Source: CAYFUR01 sp964346275
GTDB taxonomy: Bacteria; Sumerlaeota; Sumerlaeia; SLMS01
Direction of reading: 5' to 3'
Assembly (NCBI GenBank): GCA_964346275.1
Contig: CAYFUR010000085.1
Location: 1-16,039, forward strand
DNA length: 16,039 nt
In this document: positions 9,297 to 16,039 of the stretch, piece after piece
Layout: each line of letters begins with the position of its first letter
How positions within the stretch are numbered: the stretch's first letter is position 1
Made by a program: the position numbers and the translations under genes
Notes under the pieces: model-generated
What the model saw: the letters and a program-made list of their open reading frames with translations, nothing else
What the model was told of the DNA's origin: nothing
Database searches by the model: none

Positions 9297-9327
9297 GTGC
9301 AAAAGGAACTCAAGGCGCCTTTTGCAC
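9297..9327. promoter_or_regulatory. Perfect 10-bp inverted repeat upstream of the kinase gene
   Basis: GTGCAAAAGG (9297-9306) and CCTTTTGCAC (9318-9327) are exact reverse complements separated by 11 nt. The repeat lies about 113 nt before the kinase start and about 47 nt past the stop of the 349-aa protein gene. There is no T-run on either side, so it is a poor terminator. It could be an operator, an mRNA-stabilising hairpin or a processing site. Confidence 0.45.
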
Positions 9328-9373
9328 TGTTCAGAGAAACTCACGCGATAAGGCCTTGGGACGAAAGAAAAAA

Positions 9374-10423
9374 TTATTCGGAATGATTTGAACCGGGTTC
9401 CCGGCGTTGCCTTGGGATGATATTGTATTCGGCAAGGAGGAGATTGTCTTCGGCTTTGGGGTCAACCGTTTCCAGGAGCGCCATTCGGCGGCGGATTTGC
9501 CGCCTTTCCGCATAGCTATGGGCGTTAAACAGGGCCTCGCTTTGCCGTTCCTTCAGAACCTTTAACAACTCGTCCAGGTACTCCTTGCCCTGCCTCGCCT
9601 GCTCCTCCGAGGAGAACCGCGCAATGGCTTGAAAAGAGGGAGGCTCGCCCGAGTAGAGAACCCCAGCAATCCCCTGCGCCAGAAGGAGCGGGCCCGCGAT
9701 GACCTGGAGCACAGCTTCGTCTCCCGCCGCCTTGTCGATGATTGTTGGATGGAGAAACAACAACCCATCGAGGCGATCCTGATCCAATTCCTCCAGCATG
9801 GCCGCCAGGGCTCCACCTTCCCGAGTGGCGCCGGAGTTCTCCTCTGCCAGAGCGGGGGCTTGCTCCAGCCATGCCCAATCGTTGGTGATCAGAATGACGC
9901 CGTCACGAGGCACCTTGAGATAAACAGGCTCGGGCCTTGTCGCAGGCACCTGTGCGATTCCCTCTGCGGAGGGATCCGAAGCTCGCACCTCCTCGGCGAT
10001 TTCCCAGCCCTCCTGCTCGGAGAACTCGCCGAGCACCACGGCGTAATCGCGCTGGACCTTCTCTTCTTCCAGGTTAAAAACACCTCCGGCGACCCTCGCG
10101 ATCCGGTTTGAATCCTCATCATTCAGAAGAATCCGGAAAGCCGCCTCCACGCTTCCGGAGACCTGTCCATTTCGGTTTGTATAGTAAACCCGGATGCGCG
10201 GAGGGATCAGTTGCAGAAACTCACCTGAGTTGATGCCCTCAAGTGCTGACTCAGGGCCGGAGAACGCTTTTTTCTGAAGCATCGCCACCGCTTCCGCCTC
10301 GGCGGGCAGGTAACTCAGCGCGGGAAAGCGGTTCGAGCCTTCCTGCTCCTGGGCCGGTGCCGCGGAAAACAGAACGGCACCGAGCATCACGGCGCAGGAA
10401 AAAATCAGGCGGTGTGTTCTCAT
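9374..10423 (-). CDS. Secreted protein of unknown function, third gene of the DUF2760-Hsp70 unit
   Basis: A 349-aa protein with a clear Sec signal peptide (1-24, positive MRTHR start, hydrophobic core, cleavage after SAAPA). The lone Cys10 sits before the hydrophobic core, so it is not a lipoprotein. The mature part starts near LSYLPAEAEAVAML, is rich in Glu, Ala and Leu, and has hydrophobic strand-like stretches (DGVILITNDWAWL, GLLFLHPTIIDKAAG) and a charged helical C-terminus (about 285-349) with many Arg, Gln and Glu. I do not recognise a family; the start somewhat resembles secreted proteins opening with 'xLPAdaxxxvav'. The ATG at 10423 has AGGG about six bases upstream and starts 1 nt after the Hsp70 stop, so the two are very likely co-translated. 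An upstream in-frame ATG at 10498 lies inside the Hsp70 gene and would bury the signal peptide. Confidence 0.8.
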   Translation of the reverse strand: MRTHRLIFSCAVMLGAVLFSAAPAQEQEGSNRFPALSYLPAEAEAVAMLQKKAFSGPESALEGINSGEFLQLIPPRIRVYYTNRNGQVSGSVEAAFRILLNDEDSNRIARVAGGVFNLEEEKVQRDYAVVLGEFSEQEGWEIAEEVRASDPSAEGIAQVPATRPEPVYLKVPRDGVILITNDWAWLEQAPALAEENSGATREGGALAAMLEELDQDRLDGLLFLHPTIIDKAAGDEAVLQVIAGPLLLAQGIAGVLYSGEPPSFQAIARFSSEEQARQGKEYLDELLKVLKERQSEALFNAHSYAERRQIRRRMALLETVDPKAEDNLLLAEYNIIPRQRREPGSNHSE

Positions 10424-10424
10424 C

Positions 10425-12284
10425 TCAATCCCTGCTCTCTTCCCTGACATTGAATTCCAGGTTATATTCCTGGCCGGTTTTGCGGTCCACGCAAGCAAGA
10501 TTCAGCACGCCGATCTCGGTGAGGTGGGCGCGCAGATCGACTTCCACCGGCCGGCCTTCTTCGCCCTCTGCTTCCCCAAGAACGGTTTCAATGGGGGCGT
10601 GTTCCTCGAAATCTTCCGGCTCCACGTCAAAAAGCTGGCCCGGCTTGTCGTGGCGCCGGGTGGTGCTGGAGAGGAAACGGAAGCTGGCGGGCTCTCCGGT
10701 CCAGATGCACAAATCGATCTCTTCGCCCGAGATGTCCTCGGTGGTTCCTTCTTCCATGCCATAGGGAACCACGCACATGGCTTTCATGGGCGGTTCCATG
10801 CCCGGCACGGCGGGCTGGGCGGCTTCGATGCCGATGTAGTAGCTGCGGGGCGACCCGCCGCGAATGCGCACGCCGCGGCCGCGGCGCGCCAGGCCCAGGT
10901 AGGCCGCGCCGCGAGCGACTGCCAAGTCGAGATCGGTGCTGCCGAGGGTGCGGGGCGCTTCTTTTCCCGCGCTCTCGCACCAGCGCCCCAGTGTTTCGAG
11001 GATCCGGCCGCGGAGAGCCTCGGCCTTGAGGACGCCGCCATTGAAGAGCACCGCGCTGGGCAGCACGGGATGACCCGGCGCGGTGGCATACTGGGGAAAC
11101 ATTTCGGCGACCATGGGGGCGTGCTGGGTGAGAAACCGAGCCATGTGCCGGGTGATGCGGGCGTCGGCGGCATAGGGCAGGCCGGCGGAGCGAAAGCCCG
11201 AGCGGCGCGGCTTGACCGGCATGTCTTCCGGCCCGCAGATGGGAAAGAACCCTTCCAGAAGGAATTGGTCGAGGCCCTCGCGGGGCAGCTCCGTGCGGAT
11301 CGTTCCGCCAATGACCGACGAGCCGCGCCCGAGGATCGAAATCGGATAGCTTTCCTTTTCCGGATCGGCCAGCAGCGCTTCCTTGGCCATGCGGCATTGA
11401 TTGACCAGGGCGCTCATCTGCCACTGGTCGAGTTTCTGGCCGCGTTCTTCCTCGAGCTGTTGCGACAGCCCGTAGGCCAGCGCCAGGTCCATGTTGTCGC
11501 CGCCGAGGAGGATGTGCTCGCCAACGGCGACGCGGCGCAGCTCCAACTCCCCCTCGGTTTCCGTGACCGCAATGAGCGAAAAGTCCGTTGTGCCGCCGCC
11601 CACATCGACGACCAGGACCAGGTCGCCCTCGTTGACCTCGTCGCGCCAGTTGGGCCCCGTCGCCTCGATCCAGCTATAAAAGGCTGCCTGCGGCTCCTCC
11701 AGGAGATGGAGGTTCTTGAAGCCCGCGCGCTCGGCGGCGGCAACCGTCAGGTTGCGCGCGCCCGCGTCGAAACTGGCCGGAACGCACAGGGTGACCTCCT
11801 GCTCGCGCAGGTCGAGATCGCCCTCTCCGCCGCCCATGTTGTGATTCCAGGATTCAATGAGGTGTTGGAGAATGAGCGAGGAAACCTCGGCGGGGGAGCG
11901 CCGGGCGTCTTCCTCGGGCGAATTGGGTGGGAGGATCTTCGCCTCGCGGTCGACCCCTCCGTGGCAAAGCCAGCTTTTACTCGAATGAATGTATCGCGTC
12001 GGGATACGCGCTCCCTGCTCCCGGGCAAAGTGGCCCACGGCGACTTTATCCTCCCGGCGCCAGGGAAGCTTGAGGCTGCCCTCCGGCAACTCCGAGCCGG
12101 ACGCGATATAGACAGAGCTTGGGAGGGTGGGCATTTGGTCCACCGACCCCGGAGCCACGACCTGGTCGATCGGCAAGGTAGCCACAAAGGCTTCGTCGGG
12201 ATTCTCCGGTGAGATTTCCGTGTCGACGAACCCAAGGGCGGAATTGGTTGTCCCCAGGTCGATTCCAACGACAAAGCGGCTCAT
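10425..12284 (-). CDS. Hsp70/DnaK-like ATPase without helical lid
   Basis: A 619-aa cytosolic Hsp70-superfamily protein. The actin-like ATPase is intact: phosphate-1 loop VGIDLGTTNSALGF (6-19), phosphate-2 VVDVGGGTTDFSLIAV (225-240), GGDNMDLALA (261-270) and adenosine motif LFNGGVLKAEALRGRIL (413-429). After about residue 480 comes a beta-rich region that could be a divergent substrate-binding domain, ending near EYNLEFNV. The alpha-helical lid and the EEVD-type tail of true DnaK are absent. No DnaJ or GrpE is encoded nearby. The start ATG at 12284 overlaps the stop of the DUF2760 gene (ATGA), so translation is probably coupled. An upstream in-frame ATG at 12533 lies in the DUF2760 gene and gives non-homologous sequence. 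It is a specialised Hsp70 rather than the housekeeping chaperone, and its client is unknown. Confidence 0.92.
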   Translation of the reverse strand: MSRFVVGIDLGTTNSALGFVDTEISPENPDEAFVATLPIDQVVAPGSVDQMPTLPSSVYIASGSELPEGSLKLPWRREDKVAVGHFAREQGARIPTRYIHSSKSWLCHGGVDREAKILPPNSPEEDARRSPAEVSSLILQHLIESWNHNMGGGEGDLDLREQEVTLCVPASFDAGARNLTVAAAERAGFKNLHLLEEPQAAFYSWIEATGPNWRDEVNEGDLVLVVDVGGGTTDFSLIAVTETEGELELRRVAVGEHILLGGDNMDLALAYGLSQQLEEERGQKLDQWQMSALVNQCRMAKEALLADPEKESYPISILGRGSSVIGGTIRTELPREGLDQFLLEGFFPICGPEDMPVKPRRSGFRSAGLPYAADARITRHMARFLTQHAPMVAEMFPQYATAPGHPVLPSAVLFNGGVLKAEALRGRILETLGRWCESAGKEAPRTLGSTDLDLAVARGAAYLGLARRGRGVRIRGGSPRSYYIGIEAAQPAVPGMEPPMKAMCVVPYGMEEGTTEDISGEEIDLCIWTGEPASFRFLSSTTRRHDKPGQLFDVEPEDFEEHAPIETVLGEAEGEEGRPVEVDLRAHLTEIGVLNLACVDRKTGQEYNLEFNVREESRD

Positions 12285-12778
12285 TCCTTCACCTCCACCT
12301 GGGCGGGAGCAGCCACGCGGGCGTCGCCGCCTTCGGGAACCGTCGGCAGATTCATCTCTTCCACATACCATCCCTGGTGAAGCACCAGCCCCTGGTAGGG
12401 GGGATTCCCACTGATGTTGCCCTGCAGTTCGATGGCCGATGGGTCGAAGTCTTCGGGCACGGCATAGGGCATCCCTTCTTTTTCTTCCACAACGGGGCGA
12501 AGGGTCATGCGTTCGTCGAGAACCTTGCGGCATCCCCGGTGGATGTCTCGCACGGCGGCGCCGATATCCGCATCCGGGTAATTGCTGATTTCTTCTTTCA
12601 GAAAATCGATGAGACGCCCCTCGCGCTGGAACAGCCCGAGGAGCTGGATCGCCGGCTCCGTCGAGACATGGAACTCCGGGCGTTCCGGCGCGCCTTCGAC
12701 TTTCGGAGCGTTGGCGAAGGCTTTCTTGCCTTTGAAGAGAATCTTGAAAAACCAGGCGATTGCTGTGAAAAGTCGCAT
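12281..12778 (-). CDS. DUF2760-like protein, first gene of the Hsp70 unit
   Basis: A 165-aa protein with a hydrophobic, Lys-flanked N-terminus (MRLFTAIAWFFKILFKGKK), possibly a membrane-associating helix. A conserved-looking soluble part follows: QLLGLFQREGRLIDFLKEEI, YPDADIGAAVRDIHRGCRKVL, and a C-terminal strand region with LVLHQGWYVEEMNLP. This matches my memory of DUF2760 proteins, which commonly sit immediately upstream of an Hsp70-family gene; the biochemical role is not known. The start at 12778 has AAGGA nine bases upstream. The stop overlaps the Hsp70 start by ATGA. The region before it (12779-12889) has a GC-rich hairpin (GCGGC...GCCGC, about 12808-12832) in the likely leader and no strong promoter. 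Confidence 0.8.
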   Translation of the reverse strand: MRLFTAIAWFFKILFKGKKAFANAPKVEGAPERPEFHVSTEPAIQLLGLFQREGRLIDFLKEEISNYPDADIGAAVRDIHRGCRKVLDERMTLRPVVEEKEGMPYAVPEDFDPSAIELQGNISGNPPYQGLVLHQGWYVEEMNLPTVPEGGDARVAAPAQVEVKE

Positions 12779-12885
12779 CTGTTTGTATCCTTGTGAAACA
12801 TGCCTGCGGCCTTTGCGGCCCTCAGCCGCGTGGAAGGTTAGCCATATGCAATTTTAAGGCAAGAGGCGATGCACTTTGAGACGGA

Positions 12886-12911
12886 GAAAGGGCGGGACCA
12901 AAGCCCCGCCC
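12886..12911 (-). terminator. Probable intrinsic terminator of the FAS1 gene
   Basis: Arms GGGCGGG (12890-12896) and CCCGCCC (12905-12911) pair perfectly around an 8-nt loop. On the minus strand TTTCTCC follows, 30 nt after the stop of the FAS1 gene. The T-run is short, so strength is moderate. Confidence 0.6.
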
Positions 12912-12941
12912 AAAAGATCTTCCTTCCACTGTCAGGCTGAA

Positions 12942-14078
12942 TCAGTATTCAGCCTTCTCCTTCATTTGTTCCTTCTGATCTTTCTTTTCCTTTTCCATCT
13001 TCTCGTGGTGAGGCATGATCATGCTGTCCACCACATGAATGACGCCATTTCTGGTGCGGATATCGGTCTCGACGAACTTGGCGTTCTCTATGCCATAGTC
13101 TCCTCCCTTTCGGGTTACATAGACTTTTTCGCCGCCAATGGTCATGAAATGAGCACTGTCCTGTTCCGGGTCTTCAGTTACCGGGATCATGCCAGGGGCC
13201 TTCTCAACGACGAGGCGCTTCTGGGCCATCTTTTCCTCACCGGCCTTCTTTTCTTTTTTCCAGTAATCCTGGCGGCGCTGTTCTTTCAGGTCTTCCACTA
13301 CGCCGCGCTGGAAATCAGCCTGCTCGGTCAGAATGCGTTTTTTGTCGATCATCCACGCATTGGTGGCGGTTTCCGCGCGTATATACTCCTCGGAAACCTC
13401 GATATTCTCCTCAACCACTTCCGCACGCCGGCGTTCCGCCGGAACACTGGCTTCCGCCTCTGTCAGCGCTTCGCGCGAGTCCCCCTCGCGATAGGACTCG
13501 GGGGTAGTGCCCGGATCATTGTCGACGGTTTCGGCGAGAGAAACTTCACCCGGTTGAAGGCCTTCTTTCTTTTCTGCCTTCTTTTCCATCTTCTCGGCTT
13601 TTTCCGGCGAAGGGGAATCTAAAACTTCTGGGTTTGCCTCTGTATAAAGGTCCACCAGCTCCTCGCTCAATAGCTCCCCTGTGACGACATGCGCTTTCAG
13701 CACCTTCGCCAGTTCCTCCGGGTTGTTCATGAGCTTGTTGAGTTTTTCAGCGGGCAGTTTTTCAAAGGCCGCATCTGTTGGCGCGAAGACCGTATACAGG
13801 CCGCTGCTCTTTTCAAGAGTTTCAGCGAGACCGGCTTTTTCCACAGCCTTGACAAATGTATTCAGCTTCTTGTGTTCCTTCGCCGCTTCAACAACCGTCT
13901 CGTTGGACTGAACGCGGTTCATCCGGCTGAGTTTGTTCAATTCTTTCGTCGTAACAACCGGGCCCTCGACGACGTCCTGAGCCGGAATGGCAGTGGCCAT
14001 AATCATGGACCCAGCAGCCAGCATGACGGACGCGATTCCGGCGCTGCTGGTTTTTCGCATCAATTCACGGATTCTCAT
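12942..14078 (-). CDS. Exported FAS1 (fasciclin) protein with a long charged insertion
   Basis: A 378-aa protein with a Sec signal peptide (1-33, ending AIPAQ). FAS1 domains are about 130-residue extracellular adhesion modules. The first half is clear at about 66-144: NTFVKAVEKAGLAETL, GLYTVFAPTDAAFEKLP (the H1-type motif) and LAKVLKAHVVTGELLSEEL. The last part resumes at about 312-356: TIGGEKVYVTRKGG, AKFVETDIRTRNGVIHVVDSMIMP (the H2-type motif). Between them lie about 165 residues rich in Glu, Lys and Arg, predicted coil and coiled coil, where a normal FAS1 has only a short loop. The C-terminus (357-378) is another Lys/Glu/Met-rich stretch. The reading frame is continuous, so this is an insertion and not a frameshift. 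The start ATG at 14078 follows a near-perfect AAAGGAGG Shine-Dalgarno, implying strong expression. Confidence 0.88.
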   Translation of the reverse strand: MRIRELMRKTSSAGIASVMLAAGSMIMATAIPAQDVVEGPVVTTKELNKLSRMNRVQSNETVVEAAKEHKKLNTFVKAVEKAGLAETLEKSSGLYTVFAPTDAAFEKLPAEKLNKLMNNPEELAKVLKAHVVTGELLSEELVDLYTEANPEVLDSPSPEKAEKMEKKAEKKEGLQPGEVSLAETVDNDPGTTPESYREGDSREALTEAEASVPAERRRAEVVEENIEVSEEYIRAETATNAWMIDKKRILTEQADFQRGVVEDLKEQRRQDYWKKEKKAGEEKMAQKRLVVEKAPGMIPVTEDPEQDSAHFMTIGGEKVYVTRKGGDYGIENAKFVETDIRTRNGVIHVVDSMIMPHHEKMEKEKKDQKEQMKEKAEY

Positions 14079-14084
14079 TTCGAA

Positions 14085-14092
14085 CCTCCTTT
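14085..14092 (-). promoter_or_regulatory. Strong Shine-Dalgarno of the FAS1 gene
   Basis: AAAGGAGG on the minus strand, six bases before ATG 14078. It is the best ribosome binding site in the window and fixes the FAS1 start. Confidence 0.85.
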
Positions 14093-14164
14093 GTATTTGT
14101 CCGCATATTCACGTTTTTCGGTGTATGTGAGACGCTGAAAGGGAGGTGCATCATGTGTGCCACG

Positions 14165-14188
14165 AAAAGGGCGGCGCGCAGTCCACCC
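14165..14188 (-). terminator. Probable intrinsic terminator of the amidohydrolase gene
   Basis: On the minus strand GGGTGG (14188-14183) and CCGCCC (14174-14169) pair with one T-G wobble around an 8-nt loop, followed by TTTTCG. It begins 83 nt after the amidohydrolase stop. The short stem and T-run make this a medium call. Confidence 0.5.
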
Positions 14189-14191
14189 CTG

Positions 14192-14275
14192 GGCCTGTTT
14201 GGCCGGGCGCCTGCCTTTGGGGGACGGCCCCACCGGCGCCCTCGGCGTTCGCCTGAAACGCGGTTTGATTTCAGG
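14192..14275. repeat. Cluster of GC-rich inverted repeats
   Basis: Three inverted repeats without T-runs lie in a row: GGCC-TGTTT-GGCC (14192-14204), GGGCGCC (14205-14211) with GGCGCCC (14235-14241) enclosing an inner GGGG/CCCC hairpin, and CCTGAAA (14252-14258) with TTTCAGG (14269-14275), the last overlapping the amidohydrolase stop codon. With the terminator at 14165-14188 they make a highly structured 3' end that could protect the mRNA. Apart from that and the FAS1 leader, 14093-14270 holds nothing I can identify. Confidence 0.4.
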
Positions 14276-15272
14276 TTCCCTCTGAAAACCCTTCGAGGAA
14301 ATTGGCCACGCAAGCGCCCAGCTTAGAGACATTATAGCCGCCTTCCTGGACAATGACCGTGGGAAGGCCAGCATCTCCGCACCGCCGGCCAATTTCGCGG
14401 TAATCCTCCTCCCCCAGGGCAAATCCGCCGAGCGGATCGTCGAAATGCGTGTCGAAGCCCGTGGCGAGAACGAGCGATTCCGCGCCGAATTCCCCGATGG
14501 ATTCGAGGGCGGCGTCGAGGGTTCGGAAATACGTTTCCGCATGCGCTCCCAGGGGCAGGGGGAAATTCCTCAGCGCCTGGCCGGGATCGCCTTCATAGCC
14601 GCTGAAGTAAGGGTACTCCTCGGTGGGATCGGCATGGATGGAGACTGTATAGATATCGGCGGTGTCCGAAAAGAAGTCCTGGGTCCCGTTTCCGTGGTGG
14701 AAATCCAGGTCGAGGATCGCCACCGGGCCATTTTCGCGAAGGCGCTCCGCCGCGAGCGCCGCGTTGTTAAAGTAGCAGTAGCCGCCAAAGCCCCGCGGCC
14801 CGGAATGATGCCCCGGAGGCCGGCAAAGCGTATAGACAACGCGCTCCTGCCCCGCGGCCACCAGGCCTCCTCCTTCCATCGCCGCGGCCGCCGAGCCGCG
14901 CGCCGCCTGGAACGTCTCGCCGCCGACGGGTGTTGCGCTGTCCGTGGCATAGTAGCCGAGCAGGTTGGGATTTCCCCGCGCCGGGGGAGGAATCGCCGGC
15001 GGGGAAAACGAATCGGCATAGGACCAGGTGCCATCGCGGGCGGCCTGCCGAGACACCTCGCGGAGGAAATCGTAATAGGGGTGCAGGCGGGCGATCTCGC
15101 GCCCATCGCTTTGCCTGGCGGTTTGAAAGCGATAACCATTGGCCGATTCCAGGGCGCGGCGGATGACCTCGGCCCGCTGGGGCACATCATCGGTCTGATA
15201 CACCGTGGAGCCCAGCTCCAGGCGCCAGCGCGGATGATGCAGATGGGCGGCGGGGCTTTCGATAACCAGCAT
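14271..15272 (-). CDS. Histone-deacetylase-superfamily amidohydrolase (acetylpolyamine amidohydrolase-like)
   Basis: A 333-aa zinc-dependent deacetylase of the arginase/deacetylase fold, without a signal peptide. Conserved catalytic elements: tandem His155-His156 in CRPPGHHSG, GGYCYFNNAALAA (163-175), metal ligands Asp190 and His192 in ILDLDFHHGNGTQ, third ligand Asp274 in GFDTHFDDPLGG, and transition-state Tyr313 in EGGYNV. The EGGY form, the length and the N-terminal segment with the H-P-x-Y-x-F-L motif fit acetylpolyamine amidohydrolases better than histone deacetylases. The likely reaction is removal of acetyl groups from polyamines or similar amines, but the substrate is inferred. The ATG at 15272 is the first in frame; its Shine-Dalgarno is poor (AAGGAG lies about 16 bases away). 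It is divergent from the phoH-like gene, sharing a 71-nt spacer (15273-15343). Confidence 0.9.
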   Translation of the reverse strand: MLVIESPAAHLHHPRWRLELGSTVYQTDDVPQRAEVIRRALESANGYRFQTARQSDGREIARLHPYYDFLREVSRQAARDGTWSYADSFSPPAIPPPARGNPNLLGYYATDSATPVGGETFQAARGSAAAAMEGGGLVAAGQERVVYTLCRPPGHHSGPRGFGGYCYFNNAALAAERLRENGPVAILDLDFHHGNGTQDFFSDTADIYTVSIHADPTEEYPYFSGYEGDPGQALRNFPLPLGAHAETYFRTLDAALESIGEFGAESLVLATGFDTHFDDPLGGFALGEEDYREIGRRCGDAGLPTVIVQEGGYNVSKLGACVANFLEGFSEGT

Positions 15273-15313
15273 GTCTCGCGGGGGCTCTCTCCTTCTTCGG
15301 GGCCTTGTTCACG

Positions 15314-15319
15314 TTGACA
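15314..15319 (+). promoter_or_regulatory. Perfect -35 hexamer between the amidohydrolase and phoH genes
   Basis: TTGACA lies in the 71-nt divergent spacer. Seventeen bases later is only a weak -10 match (GACCAT, three of six), and transcription from it would begin just past the GTG at 15344. Either a different -10 is used or phoH starts further downstream. A second TTGACA lies at 15389-15394. Confidence 0.2.
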
Positions 15320-15343
15320 AATTGAGCGGTTCCCGGGACCATC

Positions 15344-16039
15344 GTGCTCAGCGGGCAAAATCTCCGCATCCTTTATCGTGACAGGGAGTTGACAGCCAAT
15401 TTGAGCCAGGCAACGGAGCACGTCGTCGTATTGGAAGAACGGGAGGTCCACGACTTCACGCGCAAGAATGAAGCGAAGCTCGCCGAACTGGAAAAGCAAT
15501 TTCACGCGAAAATCGTTCTGCGCGGCAATGAATTGAAAATCATCGGCACGGAAGAGGAAGTGGCCCATGCCGCGAGGATGATCAAGGAAATCCTCGAGGT
15601 GCAGCGCCAGGGCGGCCGCTTGACGGAACACGAATTCCGCCACGCCGTGCGCCAGGCGAGTTCCAGGGGGGAGCCTCGGGAAGGCTCGGAAACAGAGAGC
15701 GAGGAAAAGCAGGGTTACGACCGCCCCCTGTCGGAAATTTTTCTCGACGGCATCGCCCTGCCGCTCAAGCGCCGCCGCCTTTCGCCGCTCACGCGCGGCC
15801 AGAAGCGCTATATCGAGGAGATCCGCAAGAAGGACATCGTCTTCGGCATCGGCCCCGCCGGCACGGGGAAGACGTATCTCGCCGTGGCCATGGCTGTCAG
15901 CAGCCTCATGGCGGGCAAGGTCAGCCGCATCATCCTCTGCCGCCCGGCGGTGGAGGCGGGCGAGCGCCTGGGCTTTCTGCCCGGCGATCTGCGCGAAAAG
16001 CTCGACCCGTACGTCCGGCCGCTCTACGACGCGCTCTAC
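15344..16039 (+). CDS. phoH: PhoH-like ATPase (3' partial)
   Basis: The frame is open from 15326, after TGA at 15323-15325, and runs off the right edge; about 232 residues are visible. An N-terminal KH-like segment (about 35-90, FHAKIVLRGNELKIIGTEEEV) is followed by a Glu-rich linker (about 115-135), then the PhoH motif region LKRRRLSPLTRGQKRYIEEI and Walker A GPAGTGKTYLAVAMAV (about 170-185), then RIILCRPAVEAGERLGFLPGD. This is the PhoH/PhoL family of cytosolic ATPases, often beside ybeY and linked to RNA metabolism. Walker B is beyond the window. No ATG starts it: GTG 15344 (GGGA five bases upstream) is the likeliest, and TTG at 15389 or 15401 are alternatives. The family assignment is secure, the start is not. 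Confidence 0.9.
   Translation, partial: MLSGQNLRILYRDRELTANLSQATEHVVVLEEREVHDFTRKNEAKLAELEKQFHAKIVLRGNELKIIGTEEEVAHAARMIKEILEVQRQGGRLTEHEFRHAVRQASSRGEPREGSETESEEKQGYDRPLSEIFLDGIALPLKRRRLSPLTRGQKRYIEEIRKKDIVFGIGPAGTGKTYLAVAMAVSSLMAGKVSRIILCRPAVEAGERLGFLPGDLREKLDPYVRPLYDALY

Noticed and set aside
9185..9313. Extended start of the kinase
   Set aside because: The extra 43 residues are unlike PAS sequence and overlap the perfect inverted repeat; ATG 9184 has a Shine-Dalgarno-like AAGGA.
10524..12212. 562-codon open frame on the plus strand
   Set aside because: It mirrors the Hsp70 gene on the opposite strand and has low-complexity content without a ribosome binding site.
12285..12533. Extended start of the Hsp70 gene
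   Set aside because: The added 83 residues are Arg-rich shadow sequence of the DUF2760 gene, and the canonical VGIDLGTTN start begins right after ATG 12284.

Overview
The window (about 16 kb, GC-rich, no rRNA or tRNA seen) looks like chromosomal DNA from a Gram-negative, free-living bacterium, most likely a metagenome-assembled genome, since it holds a 100-N scaffold gap. The phylum cannot be fixed from this sequence. The mixture of a FAS1 protein, a lid-less Hsp70 with a DUF2760 partner, a many-PAS hybrid kinase and an APAH-type deacetylase would fit an uncultivated PVC-like or proteobacterium-like lineage, but that is inference. Three proteins on the minus strand (Amt, the 349-aa secreted protein, the FAS1 protein) carry Sec signal peptides ending in a similar A-P-A-Q-(E/D) pattern.

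Layout, left to right. 1-692 (+): 3' part of a secreted-type beta-propeller (lactonase-like) gene. 693-945: non-coding, with an acidic-codon simple repeat and the Amt terminator. 946-2367 (-): ammonium transporter. 2368-2825: non-coding. 2826-4157 (-): WbpA-type UDP-sugar dehydrogenase. 4158-4657: non-coding, with the 100-N gap (flanks share 14 nt), then a plausible sigma70 promoter and structured leader. 4658-4969 (+): small protein of possible ABM-like fold, followed by a very clear intrinsic terminator. 5036-9184 (-): 1382-aa soluble hybrid histidine kinase (five PAS, two GAF, HisKA, HATPase, REC). 9374-12778 (-): a tightly coupled three-gene unit, DUF2760 protein, Hsp70-like ATPase and a secreted protein of unknown function. 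12942-14078 (-): exported FAS1 protein whose fold is split by a long charged insertion. 14271-15272 (-): histone-deacetylase-superfamily amidohydrolase. 15344-16039 (+): 5' part of a PhoH-like ATPase running off the window.

Most genes are housekeeping or signalling singletons on the minus strand. The only convincing multi-gene unit is DUF2760-Hsp70-secreted protein (ATGA overlap, then 1-nt spacing), possibly continuing into the kinase after 189 nt that contain a perfect 10-bp inverted repeat. The best leads for something unusual are this chaperone-like unit and the split FAS1 domain. No CRISPR array, insertion sequence, integrase or phage gene was seen.
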